Source: an uncultured Altererythrobacter sp. (GTDB lineage Bacteria > Pseudomonadota > Alphaproteobacteria > Sphingomonadales > Sphingomonadaceae). Taken from it: a stretch of DNA of 64,000 nucleotides. The stretch lies in assembly GCA_913055875.1 (NCBI GenBank), contig CAJXJY010000001.1, positions 62,001 through 126,000 on the forward strand, in the 5' to 3' direction. This document shows positions 9,823 through 18,975 of this stretch, piece by piece; the first letter of the stretch is position 1, and the number at the start of each line of letters is the position of its first letter. Made by a program: the position numbers and the translations under genes. The notes beneath the pieces were generated by a model that had not been told where the DNA came from, did not search any database, and saw only the letters and a program-made list of their open reading frames with translations.

Positions 9823-11415
9823 ATGAAACACTTCGCCGCCCTGATCGACGCGCTGGTCTATACGCGCAGCCGCAACGAGAAGCTGCGGCTGATTGCCGAA
9901 TACCTGCGCGCAACCCCCGATCCCGACCGCGGCTGGGCGCTGGCGGCGCTGAGCGACGGGCTCGACTTTCCGGCGGTCAAGAGTTCGACGATCCGCAATC
10001 TGATGAAGGAACGGGTCGAGCCGGTGCTGTGGACGCTGAGCCGCGATTTCGTCGGCGATACGGCCGAGACCGCGAGCCTGCTTTGGCCCGCCCCCGATCA
10101 CCCGCCGTCGCCGCCGAGCGTCGGCGAGGCCGTCGGGCTGCTGTCCGGCATGACCCGCAAGAGCGTGCAGGCAGAATTGCCCGAACTGCTCGACCGGCTC
10201 GACGCCTCCGGCCGCTACGCGCTGCTCAAGCTGGCGACGGGCGGGATGCGGATCGGCGTTTCCGGCCGGCTCGCCAAGACCGCCTTCGCGCAGGCGTTCG
10301 ACGTGCCGGTCGAGGAGGTCGAGGAATACTGGCACGGCCTCGACGCGCCCTACCCCGAACTGTTCGCCTGGGCGGCGGAAGGCGAGCCGCCGCCCGACAT
10401 CGACAACCTGCCCGCCTTCCGGCCCTTCATGCTCGCGCATCCGCTGGAGGAGACGGTGGTCGATCTCGCCGACTATGCGGCGGAATGGAAATGGGATGGC
10501 ATCCGCGTGCAGCTGGTGCGCGCGGGCGAGGAAACGCGGGTCTATTCGCGCTCGGGCGACGATATTTCGGCGACCTTTCCCGAACTGCTCGACGTGCTGC
10601 CCTTCCCCGCCGTGCTCGACGGCGAGCTGCTCGTGCGCGGCGCGCACCAGGGCGGCGAGGAAGGCGGGGCGGCGAGTTTCAATGCGCTGCAACAGCGGCT
10701 CGGTCGCAAGACGGTAAGCAGGAAGATGCTCGCGGACTATCCTGCCTTCGTGCGGCTGTACGATGTGCTGCTGCTCGAAGGCGAGGATCTGCGCGAACTG
10801 CCATGGACCGCCCGGCGTGCGCGGCTCGAGGCTCTCATCGAACGCTTGCCCGAGAGCCATTTCGACCTGAGCCGCGTCGTCGAGGCGCGCGATTTCGCGC
10901 ATCTCGCCGAAATACGCGAAGGCGCACGCGACGATGCGATCGAGGGACTGATGCTCAAGCGCCGGGACAGTGCCTATGTCGCGGGCCGCCGGACCGGGCT
11001 GTGGTACAAGTGGAAGCGCGACCCGCTGCTGGTCGACTGCGTGCTGATGTACGCCCAGCGCGGCAGCGGCAAGCGCTCGAGCTTCTATTCGGACTACACG
11101 TTCGGTTGCTGGGACGGCGATCCCGACAGCGGGGCCGACCTGCTGCCGGTCGGCAAGGCCTATTCGGGCTTTACCGACGAGGAACTGAAAAAGCTGGACC
11201 GGCATGTGCGCAGCAATACCGTCGACCGTTTCGGCCCGGTGCGCGAGACCGACAAGAGCCTCGTCTTCGAAGTAGCCTTCGACAGCGTGCACGCCAGCAA
11301 GCGGCACAAATCGGGCCTCGCCATGCGCTTCCCGCGCATCCACCGCATCCGCTGGGACAAGCCGCCGCACGAGGCCGACCGGATCGAGGCGCTGCGCGCG
11401 CTGATAAGGGATTGA
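9823..11415 (+). CDS. ATP-dependent DNA ligase, exonuclease-associated type
   Basis: The 530-residue protein has an N-terminal DNA-binding domain (about 1-200). The nucleotidyltransferase core follows, with motif I EWKWDG (Lys223 is the AMP acceptor), motif III LDGEL near 265, and EGLMLKRRDS later. A C-terminal OB domain includes WYKWKRDP. This is the bacterial LigC/LigB-like architecture that accompanies the MBL exonuclease. The frame is open upstream to 9685, but that part translates the inverted repeat. ATG 9823 is 4 nt after GGAGG, whereas ATG 9820 would overlap it. The ribosome-binding site is therefore supplied by the repeat. Confidence 0.93.
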   Translation: MKHFAALIDALVYTRSRNEKLRLIAEYLRATPDPDRGWALAALSDGLDFPAVKSSTIRNLMKERVEPVLWTLSRDFVGDTAETASLLWPAPDHPPSPPSVGEAVGLLSGMTRKSVQAELPELLDRLDASGRYALLKLATGGMRIGVSGRLAKTAFAQAFDVPVEEVEEYWHGLDAPYPELFAWAAEGEPPPDIDNLPAFRPFMLAHPLEETVVDLADYAAEWKWDGIRVQLVRAGEETRVYSRSGDDISATFPELLDVLPFPAVLDGELLVRGAHQGGEEGGAASFNALQQRLGRKTVSRKMLADYPAFVRLYDVLLLEGEDLRELPWTARRARLEALIERLPESHFDLSRVVEARDFAHLAEIREGARDDAIEGLMLKRRDSAYVAGRRTGLWYKWKRDPLLVDCVLMYAQRGSGKRSSFYSDYTFGCWDGDPDSGADLLPVGKAYSGFTDEELKKLDRHVRSNTVDRFGPVRETDKSLVFEVAFDSVHASKRHKSGLAMRFPRIHRIRWDKPPHEADRIEALRALIRD

Positions 11416-11452
11416 CGCAGCACATTGCCCCAATTAAGTTGCAATTTGCAAC
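11412..11452 (+). promoter_or_regulatory. Promoter with overlapping 15-bp operator-like palindrome
   Basis: TTGACG at 11412-11417 and TAAGTT at 11435-11440 are 17 bp apart, a good sigma70-type pair. GTTGCAA-T-TTGCAAC, perfectly symmetric around one base, lies at 11438-11452. It covers the -10 end and the expected start of transcription, where a repressor would block initiation. The DUF1993 gene starts at 11469. Confidence 0.5.
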
Positions 11453-11468
11453 GAATAGGGAGCCTGCG

Positions 11469-11981
11469 ATGTCCTACGCCACAAACACCCTTGCCACGTT
11501 CGACCAGATGCTCGGCACGCTCGGTCACCTTCTCGACAAGGTCGAGCAGTCGGGCAAGGTCGACCTCGCCGCCCGCCTCGCGCCCGACATGTTCCCGCTC
11601 GCGACCCAGGTGCGCTTCACGACCTACCAGGTGCTGAACACGCTCAACCGGCTCGCGGGCACCGACCTCGCGCTCGACGAAGAGGATCCGGCCGACTTCG
11701 CCGAAGCGAAGGCGATGGTGGCGAAAGCGCGCGATGCGGTGAAAGCGGCGGCGCCCGATGCCTTCGCGGCTGCGGATGCGCCGGTCGAATTCGACCTTCC
11801 GAACGGGATGGCCTTCGCGCTCACGGCGGAGGAATACGTCCGCGACTGGTCGATGGCGCAGTTCTATTTCCACCTGATGGCATTTTACGCGATCGCCCGC
11901 GCCGGGGGCGTCGAACTCGGCAAGGCCGACTACGTCCCCTACATGATGCGCCACCTCAAGCAGCCGGCTGCGGCCGCGTAG
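11469..11981 (+). CDS. DUF1993 domain protein (DinB-like four-helix bundle)
   Basis: The 170-residue protein matches the DUF1993 family: QMLGTLGHLLDKVE near the start, then ARLAPDMFPLATQVRF, and a C-terminal SMAQFYFHLMAFYAIAR helix. These proteins are predicted DinB-like helical bundles with unknown activity in the cytoplasm. The ATG at 11469 follows a short leader with its own promoter and palindromic operator candidate, so the gene is probably regulated apart from the ligase upstream. Confidence 0.85.
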   Translation: MSYATNTLATFDQMLGTLGHLLDKVEQSGKVDLAARLAPDMFPLATQVRFTTYQVLNTLNRLAGTDLALDEEDPADFAEAKAMVAKARDAVKAAAPDAFAAADAPVEFDLPNGMAFALTAEEYVRDWSMAQFYFHLMAFYAIARAGGVELGKADYVPYMMRHLKQPAAAA

Positions 11982-12374
11982 CGCGACCGGCTTGCCCTGA
12001 CCCGTTCCCGGTCAAATGATCACGCGCCAGCAGCGTCCGGACGAAGTTGCGCGACGCAACCTCTGCCGTCGTGACGCCGTTTCGGACTCTGTTTCAGCGC
12101 AGTCGAAACGGATGCGGCACCGGCCCACTCCCCCACCCGGAGTCTCTGTTGCGTGCGGGAAGCACCTCCGTGCTTCCCTTGGCTGTTCCATCCCACGCCC
12201 CCACCCGGCCACCCCGACCATAGTATCCTATGGGTGGCCGGGTGGGGGCGTGGGATGGAACAGCCCCGGCGGTCTGACACTTGCCACCTAGTGACAGGTC
12301 TCGTCACCGCCGGAAAACATAAATTCCGGGAGGGGGAGCGGGCCGGTGCCGGTTCGGCCAAGCCGAAAACAGCG
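11982..12374. repeat. Intergenic repeat copy B (gamma-beta-alpha) in a convergent gap
   Basis: This 393-bp gap holds no gene. Gamma is at 12148-12180 (hairpin GGGAAGCAC-CTCC-GTGCTTCCC). Beta is at 12184-12262, with perfect 31-bp arms starting TGTTCCATCCCACGCCCCCA and a 17-nt loop around CATAGTATCC. Alpha is at 12266-12313, with ends CCGGCGGT and ACCGCCGG. Border hairpins lie at both ends. This is the most intact copy in one direction. Confidence 0.9.
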
Positions 12375-12941
12375 CTAGCCTAGCGCCTGCGACACCGCCT
12401 CCACGTGATGCCGCGCGTTCTCGGCGTAATGCGCCACGCCCATGCGCATACCGGCAATCGCCGCATCGTCGAGGTCGCGCATCTTGCGCGCCGGGCGGCC
12501 GCCCCACAGTTCGCGCGCGGCCATGACCTTGCCCTCGGTCAGCATCGCGCCGGCGGCGAGCATCGCGTCCGAGCCGATCACCGCCTTGTTCATCGCGATC
12601 GCACCGAGCCCGACGAAGCCGCGGTCCTCGATCACGCAGCCATGCACCATCGCCATATGCCCGATCAGCACATCGTCGCCGATCAGCAGCGGCGAGCCGT
12701 CGGGGTCGCCGGGCCGTTCGGGGTCGCAATGGAGCACGCTGCCGTCCTGCACGTTGCTCCGTTCGCCGATGACGATCCGGCTGACATCGGCGCGCAGCAC
12801 GCAATTGTACCAGATCGAGCTGTCGGCACCGATCTCGACGTCGCCGATAATCGTGCAGCCCGGTGCGATAAAGGCGCTGTCGTGGATGCGCGGCGTCTTG
12901 CCGTGGATCGGGACGATGTGGACGCCCGGTCGAATGATCAT
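12375..12941 (-). CDS. Gamma carbonic anhydrase family protein (left-handed beta-helix)
   Basis: The 188-residue protein shows hexapeptide-repeat periodicity (FIAPGCTIIGDVEIGADSSI and so on) and the histidines of the gamma-CA zinc site: HC in VLHCDP, then LIGHMAMVHGCVI. The family includes YrdA and CaiE relatives, and whether the enzyme hydrates CO2 is often uncertain. Its ATG overlaps the stop of the upstream GNAT gene by 4 bases (ATGA), so the two form a translationally coupled pair. Confidence 0.92.
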   Translation of the reverse strand: MIIRPGVHIVPIHGKTPRIHDSAFIAPGCTIIGDVEIGADSSIWYNCVLRADVSRIVIGERSNVQDGSVLHCDPERPGDPDGSPLLIGDDVLIGHMAMVHGCVIEDRGFVGLGAIAMNKAVIGSDAMLAAGAMLTEGKVMAARELWGGRPARKMRDLDDAAIAGMRMGVAHYAENARHHVEAVSQALG

Positions 12942-13525
12942 GCTCGGCTCTCCTGCCCCAATTCCCGCCAACGTTCGGCGCTCAGGCTGTAGAGGATCGT
13001 GGTGCGATCCTCGGGCGGATAGGCGGGATCGTCGAAATCGAGATCGCGCCGCCGCTCCATGCCGAGCTTTTCCATCAGCTTCCAACTCGCGACATTCGCC
13101 TCGCTGGTCAAGGCGACGACATGCGGCGCGCCGACGCGTTCGAAGGCCCAGTCGAGCACCGCGCGCACCGCCTCCTCGGCATAGCCCATCCGCCAGCGGT
13201 CCTCGCGCACCAGCCAGCCGATCTCGTGGTCGCCGACATTCTTCGCCAGCGGATTGTCGACCCGCTTGAGCCCGCAATGGCCGACCATCTCGCCGCCGGA
13301 AAATCCGTTATGGGCCTTTTCGATCATGAACAGGAAGCTGAACCCCTCGCTCGCATGGAGCGCCATCGACCTGGCGTGCTTGGCCTCGATCTCGTGCAGT
13401 TCCTTGACCCCGCCGAGCCGCTCCATCACCGCGGGCGTGTTGAGCACACGGTGCTGCTCCGCCGCATCGCCTTCCTCGATCGTGCGCAGCACCAGCCGTT
13501 CGGTCTCGGCGACGATGTCAGCCAT
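12938..13525 (-). CDS. GNAT family N-acetyltransferase, RimJ/RimL-like
   Basis: The 195-residue protein begins with the RimJ-type strand (TERLVLRTIEEGDA), and it has WRMGYAEEAVRAVLDWAF as the acetyl-CoA-binding helix and ANVASWKLMEKLGM near the C terminus. It should acetylate an amino group of a protein N terminus or small molecule; the substrate is not predictable. It overlaps the carbonic anhydrase gene by ATGA and its own start lies 8 bases inside the end of hemB, giving an hemB-GNAT-gammaCA transcription unit. Confidence 0.9.
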   Translation of the reverse strand: MADIVAETERLVLRTIEEGDAAEQHRVLNTPAVMERLGGVKELHEIEAKHARSMALHASEGFSFLFMIEKAHNGFSGGEMVGHCGLKRVDNPLAKNVGDHEIGWLVREDRWRMGYAEEAVRAVLDWAFERVGAPHVVALTSEANVASWKLMEKLGMERRRDLDFDDPAYPPEDRTTILYSLSAERWRELGQESRA

Positions 13526-14513
13526 TCAGGAGCCGGGCGGCATGCGTGGCGTGGTAGGTCAGCACCCCGGTGCAGCCCGCACGCTTGAACGCGGTCAGCG
13601 TTTCGAGCACCAGCGCGTCGCGCTCGCCCGCCCCGGCGGCGACCGCCGCCTCGATCATCGCGTATTCGCCGCTGACCTGGTAGGCGAACACCGGCACGCC
13701 GAATTGCTCGCGCACGCGGCGGACGATATCGAGATAGGGCAGGCCCGGCTTGACCATCACGCTGTCGGCGCCTTCGGCAAGGTCGAGCGCGACCTCGCGC
13801 AACGCCTCGTCGCCGTTCGCGGGGTCCATCTGGTAGCTTTTCTTGTCGCCCTTGAGCAGCCCGCCGCTGCCCACAGCATCTCGGAACGGGCCGTAGAAGG
13901 CGGAAGCGTATTTGGCCGCGTAGCTCATGATCTGGACGTTGGCATGCCCGCCCATCTCGAGCGCCATCCGGATCGCCCGGACCCGTCCGTCCATCATGTC
14001 CGAGGGCGCGATGATATCCGCCCCGGCCTCGGCCTGGTTGATCGCCTGGTCGACCAGCACCGCGACGGTATCGTCGTTTGTTACATAGCCGGCATCGTCG
14101 AGCAGCCCGTCCTGCCCGTGCGCGGTGTAGGGGTCGAGCGCGACGTCGGTCAGCACCCCGATATCCGCACCGCAGGCATCCTTGATCGCGCGGATCGCGC
14201 GGCACATCAGATTGTCGGGGTTGAGCGCTTCGGCGCCGTCATCCGAACGGCGGTCCGGCTGGGTGTTGGGGAACAGCGCCACGCAGGGAATGCCGAGATC
14301 GATCGCCTCCTTCGCGCGCGCGACGATCCGGTCGACCGACCAGCGCGAGACGCCCGGCAGCGTGGCGATCGGTTGTTCGACATCCTCGCCTTCGGTGACG
14401 AATAGCGGCCAGAGCAGGTCGGCCGGCGTCAGCACCGTCTCGCGGTGCAGCGCGCGGCTCCAGCCGGTCGCGCGCGTCCGGCGCAGGCGGAGATTGGGAT
14501 AGGCCGCGGTCAT
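13518..14513 (-). CDS. hemB: Delta-aminolevulinic acid dehydratase (porphobilinogen synthase)
   Basis: The 331-residue enzyme joins two 5-aminolevulinate molecules into porphobilinogen in heme and bacteriochlorophyll synthesis. Recognisable segments are LLWPLFVTEG, the metal-site region CGADIGVLTDVALDPYT, SYAAKYASAFYGPFRDA with the first active-site lysine, and MVKPGLPYLD with the Schiff-base lysine. ATG 14513 gives the usual N terminus (MTAAYPNLRLRRTR); an upstream in-frame start at 14531 is less likely. hemJ and hemE lie elsewhere in the window rather than in an operon with it. Confidence 0.96.
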   Translation of the reverse strand: MTAAYPNLRLRRTRATGWSRALHRETVLTPADLLWPLFVTEGEDVEQPIATLPGVSRWSVDRIVARAKEAIDLGIPCVALFPNTQPDRRSDDGAEALNPDNLMCRAIRAIKDACGADIGVLTDVALDPYTAHGQDGLLDDAGYVTNDDTVAVLVDQAINQAEAGADIIAPSDMMDGRVRAIRMALEMGGHANVQIMSYAAKYASAFYGPFRDAVGSGGLLKGDKKSYQMDPANGDEALREVALDLAEGADSVMVKPGLPYLDIVRRVREQFGVPVFAYQVSGEYAMIEAAVAAGAGERDALVLETLTAFKRAGCTGVLTYHATHAARLLNG

Positions 14514-14557
14514 GCGCGCCTGTTGCCGCAAAGCGGTGCGCCGGACAAGTCATGCGC

Positions 14558-14631
14558 GTCCCCGCGAAGGCGGAGACCTCAGGCCACCGGCACTCCGCTA
14601 CTGGCACGAGGTCCCCGCCTTCGCGGGGACT
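14558..14631. repeat. REP-like inverted pair between M23 gene and hemB
   Basis: GTCCCCGCGAAGGCGGAGAC at 14558-14577 faces its inverted partner (GAGGTCCCCGCCTTCGCGGG) at 14609-14628, about 28 bp apart. Each also folds on itself through CCCCGC...GCGG. The core resembles the repeats around the GIY-YIG gene. The pair may act as a transcription attenuator before hemB. Confidence 0.8.
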
Positions 14632-14643
14632 CAGGCCGGATCA

Positions 14644-16278
14644 TCACCCCACCCGCTTGGGCCGTTCGAGCTTGTCGATCTCGCGCTCGGGCTCCTCCGC
14701 AGCAGACTCTTCCGCTGTCGGCGCGAGTTCGGTGAGCGCTGCGCCCGCGCCGACCGTCTTGATCGCCGCCAGCGCCTCGCGGAACTTGCGCAGATCGGCG
14801 CCCGACAATTGCGCGCGGGTGACGAAGCGGACCGAAGCTGGGTTCACCGCGCGCCCGCCGCGATACATCTCGTAATGGAGGTGCGCCCCGGTCGAGAGCC
14901 CGGTCGAACCGACATAGCCGATCACCTGCCCGCGCCGCACGCTCTGCCCGCGGCTGACGGCGACCCGGCTCATGTGGCAATAGCGCGTCTGCAACCCGCC
15001 GCCGTGATTGAGCCGCACCGCATTGCCGCAGCCGCCCATCCTGCCCGCGCCCTGCACCCGCCCGTCGGTCACCGCGACGATCGGCGTGCCGTAGCTCGCT
15101 CTGAAATCGACCCCGCTATGCATCCGGCGATAACCGAGGATCGGATGGCGGCGCATGCCGAAACCCGAGGTCATCCGCCCCGGCACCGGCGCGACCAGCC
15201 CGCTGCGCTGTTCGCCGACGCCCGACGCCTCGTAGAAGCGCCCGTCGCTGCCCCAGCGCATCAGTTGCGTCTTCGGTTCGCCGCCGCGGTCGATCCCGGC
15301 GTAGACCAGCTTGCCCGCCTGCCGCTCGCCGGTGGCGGCGCGGCGATATCGGACGATCATGTCGAACGTGTCGGTCGCGCGCACTTGGCGGTCCATGTCG
15401 ATCTGTTCGCTCAGCGCCTTGAGATATTGCTGGACCGCGCTCGCCGGAGCGCCGGCCGCGCGCGCCGAGCGATAGAGGCTGCGTCCGACCGTGCCGCGGA
15501 TGCGCAGCGGCGTATCGTCGACGCGGATCGGCTTGCGGGTGAGCGCGAGATTGTCGTCCTGGCGCGACACTTCGAGCGCGAGGTCGAAGCGGGCCCGGAA
15601 CGAGAGATTGTCGAGCGGGCGCGCGGCGCCCGGTTCGGGACGGCGGCCGAGCGTGATGTCGACCTGCGTGCCCGATTCGATCTCGTCGAGCGGAATGGCG
15701 CGCGCCACGAGCTCGACGATCCGCTCCGCATCGCCCGAACCGACGCCGGCGCGCCGGAGCATGCGCTGGAAGCTGTCGCCGCGCGACAATGTCGCGACCA
15801 GCTGCTGCGTCGGGCGCTCGGGCGCGGCCTCGAGCGGCTTGACGTCGAACGTCGCCCCCATATGGCGCCCGCTGTCGCTGCCGAGCGCGAGCGGCATGAT
15901 CATCTGGCTGCGGAACTCGTCGCGCGCGGCCTCGTCGATCTGCATGGCGGGTGCGGCTTCGAGCGGGCCGAAGCTGGGCCAGAACCCGATCGCCAGCGCC
16001 GACAGGCCGATCAGAGTGCCGAGGCCGCGAAACCATGTCCGGCTGCCGATTCCGCTGGCGAGATCGGGCGCGAGGTCGAGCCGGTCGAGCTTTTCCGAAA
16101 CGTCGAACCGCCAGGCCCGATATTTCTCAACGTATCGCTCGGCGACACCGCTCGCGCGCTGAAGCACCTGCGGTTTCCGGTCGGGCAGGATCTGCGCATG
16201 CGACAGCGCGACCGCGCGCCAGCCGGTGTCGGCAGCCGCGGCCTGTTCGATGCTGTCCTGTTCGCGTTGCGTGTACAC
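14644..16278 (-). CDS. M23 family metallopeptidase, inner-membrane anchored
   Basis: The 544-residue protein starts at GTG 16278, ten bases after a GGAGGG ribosome-binding site. One membrane helix lies at about residues 84-104. The C-terminal LytM/M23 domain shows HPILGYRRMHSGVDF (first zinc ligands H and D) and STGAHLHYEMYR (HLH). A middle region with an OapA/LysM-like feel (DSFQRMLRRAGV) precedes it. It should cleave peptidoglycan cross-links or activate amidases in the periplasm. A proline/glutamate tail ends the protein. It diverges from the helicase gene. Confidence 0.93.
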   Translation of the reverse strand: MYTQREQDSIEQAAAADTGWRAVALSHAQILPDRKPQVLQRASGVAERYVEKYRAWRFDVSEKLDRLDLAPDLASGIGSRTWFRGLGTLIGLSALAIGFWPSFGPLEAAPAMQIDEAARDEFRSQMIMPLALGSDSGRHMGATFDVKPLEAAPERPTQQLVATLSRGDSFQRMLRRAGVGSGDAERIVELVARAIPLDEIESGTQVDITLGRRPEPGAARPLDNLSFRARFDLALEVSRQDDNLALTRKPIRVDDTPLRIRGTVGRSLYRSARAAGAPASAVQQYLKALSEQIDMDRQVRATDTFDMIVRYRRAATGERQAGKLVYAGIDRGGEPKTQLMRWGSDGRFYEASGVGEQRSGLVAPVPGRMTSGFGMRRHPILGYRRMHSGVDFRASYGTPIVAVTDGRVQGAGRMGGCGNAVRLNHGGGLQTRYCHMSRVAVSRGQSVRRGQVIGYVGSTGLSTGAHLHYEMYRGGRAVNPASVRFVTRAQLSGADLRKFREALAAIKTVGAGAALTELAPTAEESAAEEPEREIDKLERPKRVG

Positions 16279-16434
16279 GCACCCTCCAAACGGGGCCGCA
16301 TTCCCTGACGGACTCGTGCGACCCGACCCGAGCGTTTCCTATGCCGCCAAACCCTGTGCGATTAAAGTTAAGGACGGCCTAAGCTGCGACGATCCGAGTC
16401 CCTCGTCGGACAGGCTGTGCAGCACACGGGACCG

Positions 16435-18975
16435 ATGCTTGCCGCGCTTGCCGTGCACTGCCAGAACCGCCGCGTGAGCGACGGTACGATCAAGGCGGTT
16501 CTCGGGCCGACCAATACCGGCAAGACGCATCTGGCCATCGAGCGCATGTGCGGCCATTCGAGCGGGGCGATCGGCTTCCCGCTGCGGTTGCTGGCGCGCG
16601 AGGTCTACGACCGGGTGGTCGCGATCAAGGGCGAGAAGGCGGTCGCGCTGATCACCGGCGAGGAGCGGATCGAGCCGCCCGATGCGCGTTATTTCCTGTG
16701 CACCGCCGAAGCGATGGCGAGGGACGGCGGCGGACACGCTTTCGTCGCACTCGACGAAGCGCAGCTCTCCGCCGACCCCGAGCGCGGGCATGTCTTCACC
16801 GACCGGCTGCTGCATGCGCGCGGACGCGAGGAGACGATGCTGCTCGGCGCGGCGACCCTCGAGCCGGTGGTGAAATCGCTGATCCCGCGCGCCGAGGTGA
16901 TCGAGCGCCCGCGCTTCTCGACCCTCACGCATATCGGCGCGCGCAAGCTGTCGCGTCTGCCGCCGAGGAGCGCGGTCGTCGCCTTCTCCGCCGAGCAGGT
17001 CTATACCGTGGCCGAGATGCTGCGGCGCTTTCGGGGCGGCGCGGCGGTGGTGATGGGCGCGCTCAGTCCCGAAACGCGCAACCGGCAGGTCGAACTGTTC
17101 CAGTCGGGCGAGGTCGATTACATCGTCGCCACCGACGCGATCGGGATGGGGCTCAATCTCGACCTGCGCCATGTCGCTTTCGCCGCGCTGACCAAGTTCG
17201 ACGGGCGGCGCAAGCGGCGGCTTCATCCGGCGGAAATGGCGCAGATCGCCGGGCGCGCCGGGCGGCATCAACAGGACGGCACGTTCGGCACGCTGGCGGG
17301 CGGCGCCAGGGGTTCCGGGGGCCCTCCGCTCGAATTCACCGAGGAAGAAGTCTACGCGATCGAGGAACACCGTTTCGCGCCGCTCACCAGGCTCTTCTGG
17401 CGCGAGGCCGAACCGCGTTTCGACGATCTCGCCACACTGATCGCCGACCTCGAAGCACCCCCGAACGAGCCCGAACTCGCGCCCGCGCCGGAGGCAATCG
17501 ATCTTGCGGTGCTCAAGCGCCTCGCCGAAGAACCGCTCGCCGCCGATATCCGCACCCCCGGCTTGGTACGGCGCTTCTGGGAAGCCTGTTCGCTGCCCGA
17601 TTTTCGCCAGTCGGGCGCGGATACGCATGCCCGCTTCGTCGCGCGGCTGTGGCAGGATCTGCGCGAGGGTCATCTCGGCGCGGATTATGTCGCCGCGCGG
17701 ATCGCCGAACTCGACAATATGCAGGGCGATATCGACATACTGCAGGGTCGGATCGCGGCGATCCGCAGCTGGGCCTATATCTGCCAGCGGCCCGACTGGG
17801 TGCTGGCGCGCGACGAGATGGCGGCGCGCGCGCGGGCGGTGGAAGCCAGGCTGTCCGATGCGCTACACGGGCGGCTGACCGAACGATTCGTCAACCGGAG
17901 GACCGCGATCCTGATGAAAACGCTGGGACAGGATGCCTCGCTGCTGCCCGTTTCCGTCGCGCAGGACGGCACCGTGGCGGTCGAGGACGAGCCGATCGGG
18001 CGTCTGCAGGGATTCACCTTTACCGTCGATCACCAGGCCAATCACGAGGACCGCCGCATGCTGCTTGCCGCAGGCGAGAAGGCGCTGCCGATGCTGCTGT
18101 CGGAGCGCGCCGCAGCGCTGGCGGAATCGGGCTTCGACGGCGTCGAGATCGCCAAGGGCTCGCTCCGCTGGGACGGCCGGCGGATCGCGAAGCTCGAGAT
18201 CGGCGAGGATCCCTCGGCGCCCCGGATCGTGCCCGAGCGCGAAATCGGTCTGCTCCCGGACGATGCCCGCAGGAGCTTTCTCGGCGCGCTGGAGACATGG
18301 CTGGCGGACCGTTTGCAGCCGCTCGCTCCGCTTGCGAAAATGCTCGCCGCGTCGAAGGATCCGCAGGCCGGGTCGCAGGCCCGTGCGCTGCTCCTTACGC
18401 TGATCGCGGGCAAGGGCCATGTCGCGCGCGAAAAGGCGGGCCTGCAGCATCTTCCCAAGGAACTCAGGCCGTTCCTGCGCCGCCTTGGCGTCACTTTCGG
18501 CGCGCTCGACGTGTTTTCGCGCGATCTGCTCAAGCCCGCGCCGCGACAATTGCTGCACGCGATCGGGGCCGACCGGCGGCCGCTCGACGAAGCGATGATC
18601 CCGGTCGTCGAGGGTGCGCGTAAGCTACCCTCGGGCTATCGCCCGGCGGGCAGGCAGTTCGTGCGCATCGACGTGGCGGAGAAGATCCTGCGCGCCGCGC
18701 ACGAGGCACGCAGCAAATCGGGCAGCCGCAAATTCCACCTCGACCCGGCGCTGGCAATTTCGACCGGATTGGCCGAGGACAGTTTCCACCGGCTGCTCGG
18801 CGCCGCTGGTTTTCGCGTCCAGCGCGGCAGGAAGCTGGCCGAGGGCGCGTTCGGTCCGCCCGCTCCCGACCGCTGGGAATGGCGTCCGTCGCGGCGCAGG
18901 CAGCAGCGCGCCGAGCGCCGCGAAGAGCCCGCCCAAGGCAACGCCTTCGCCGCGCTCAAGGACCTCGTCCGCTGA
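16435..18975 (+). CDS. Suv3-like ATP-dependent RNA helicase
   Basis: The protein has 846 residues from ATG 16435; GTG 16417 and GTG 16474 are alternative starts. It has P-loop GPTNTGKT at 24-31, DEAQ box ALDEAQLS, and motif VI QIAGRAGRHQQDGTFG. These are the marks of the alphaproteobacterial relatives of mitochondrial Suv3. The long C-terminal half carries no catalytic motif I recognise. The role is probably RNA unwinding in decay or ribosome biogenesis. The stop overlaps the start of the S4 protein gene by one base (TGATG), so both are co-translated. The helicase, S4, fdxA and carD order is common in alphaproteobacteria. Confidence 0.93.
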   Translation: MLAALAVHCQNRRVSDGTIKAVLGPTNTGKTHLAIERMCGHSSGAIGFPLRLLAREVYDRVVAIKGEKAVALITGEERIEPPDARYFLCTAEAMARDGGGHAFVALDEAQLSADPERGHVFTDRLLHARGREETMLLGAATLEPVVKSLIPRAEVIERPRFSTLTHIGARKLSRLPPRSAVVAFSAEQVYTVAEMLRRFRGGAAVVMGALSPETRNRQVELFQSGEVDYIVATDAIGMGLNLDLRHVAFAALTKFDGRRKRRLHPAEMAQIAGRAGRHQQDGTFGTLAGGARGSGGPPLEFTEEEVYAIEEHRFAPLTRLFWREAEPRFDDLATLIADLEAPPNEPELAPAPEAIDLAVLKRLAEEPLAADIRTPGLVRRFWEACSLPDFRQSGADTHARFVARLWQDLREGHLGADYVAARIAELDNMQGDIDILQGRIAAIRSWAYICQRPDWVLARDEMAARARAVEARLSDALHGRLTERFVNRRTAILMKTLGQDASLLPVSVAQDGTVAVEDEPIGRLQGFTFTVDHQANHEDRRMLLAAGEKALPMLLSERAAALAESGFDGVEIAKGSLRWDGRRIAKLEIGEDPSAPRIVPEREIGLLPDDARRSFLGALETWLADRLQPLAPLAKMLAASKDPQAGSQARALLLTLIAGKGHVAREKAGLQHLPKELRPFLRRLGVTFGALDVFSRDLLKPAPRQLLHAIGADRRPLDEAMIPVVEGARKLPSGYRPAGRQFVRIDVAEKILRAAHEARSKSGSRKFHLDPALAISTGLAEDSFHRLLGAAGFRVQRGRKLAEGAFGPPAPDRWEWRPSRRRQQRAERREEPAQGNAFAALKDLVR

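Noticed and set aside
8665-11433. 922-codon minus-strand frame opposite exonuclease and ligase
   Set aside because: It spans two recognised genes and the repeat between them and resembles no protein family.
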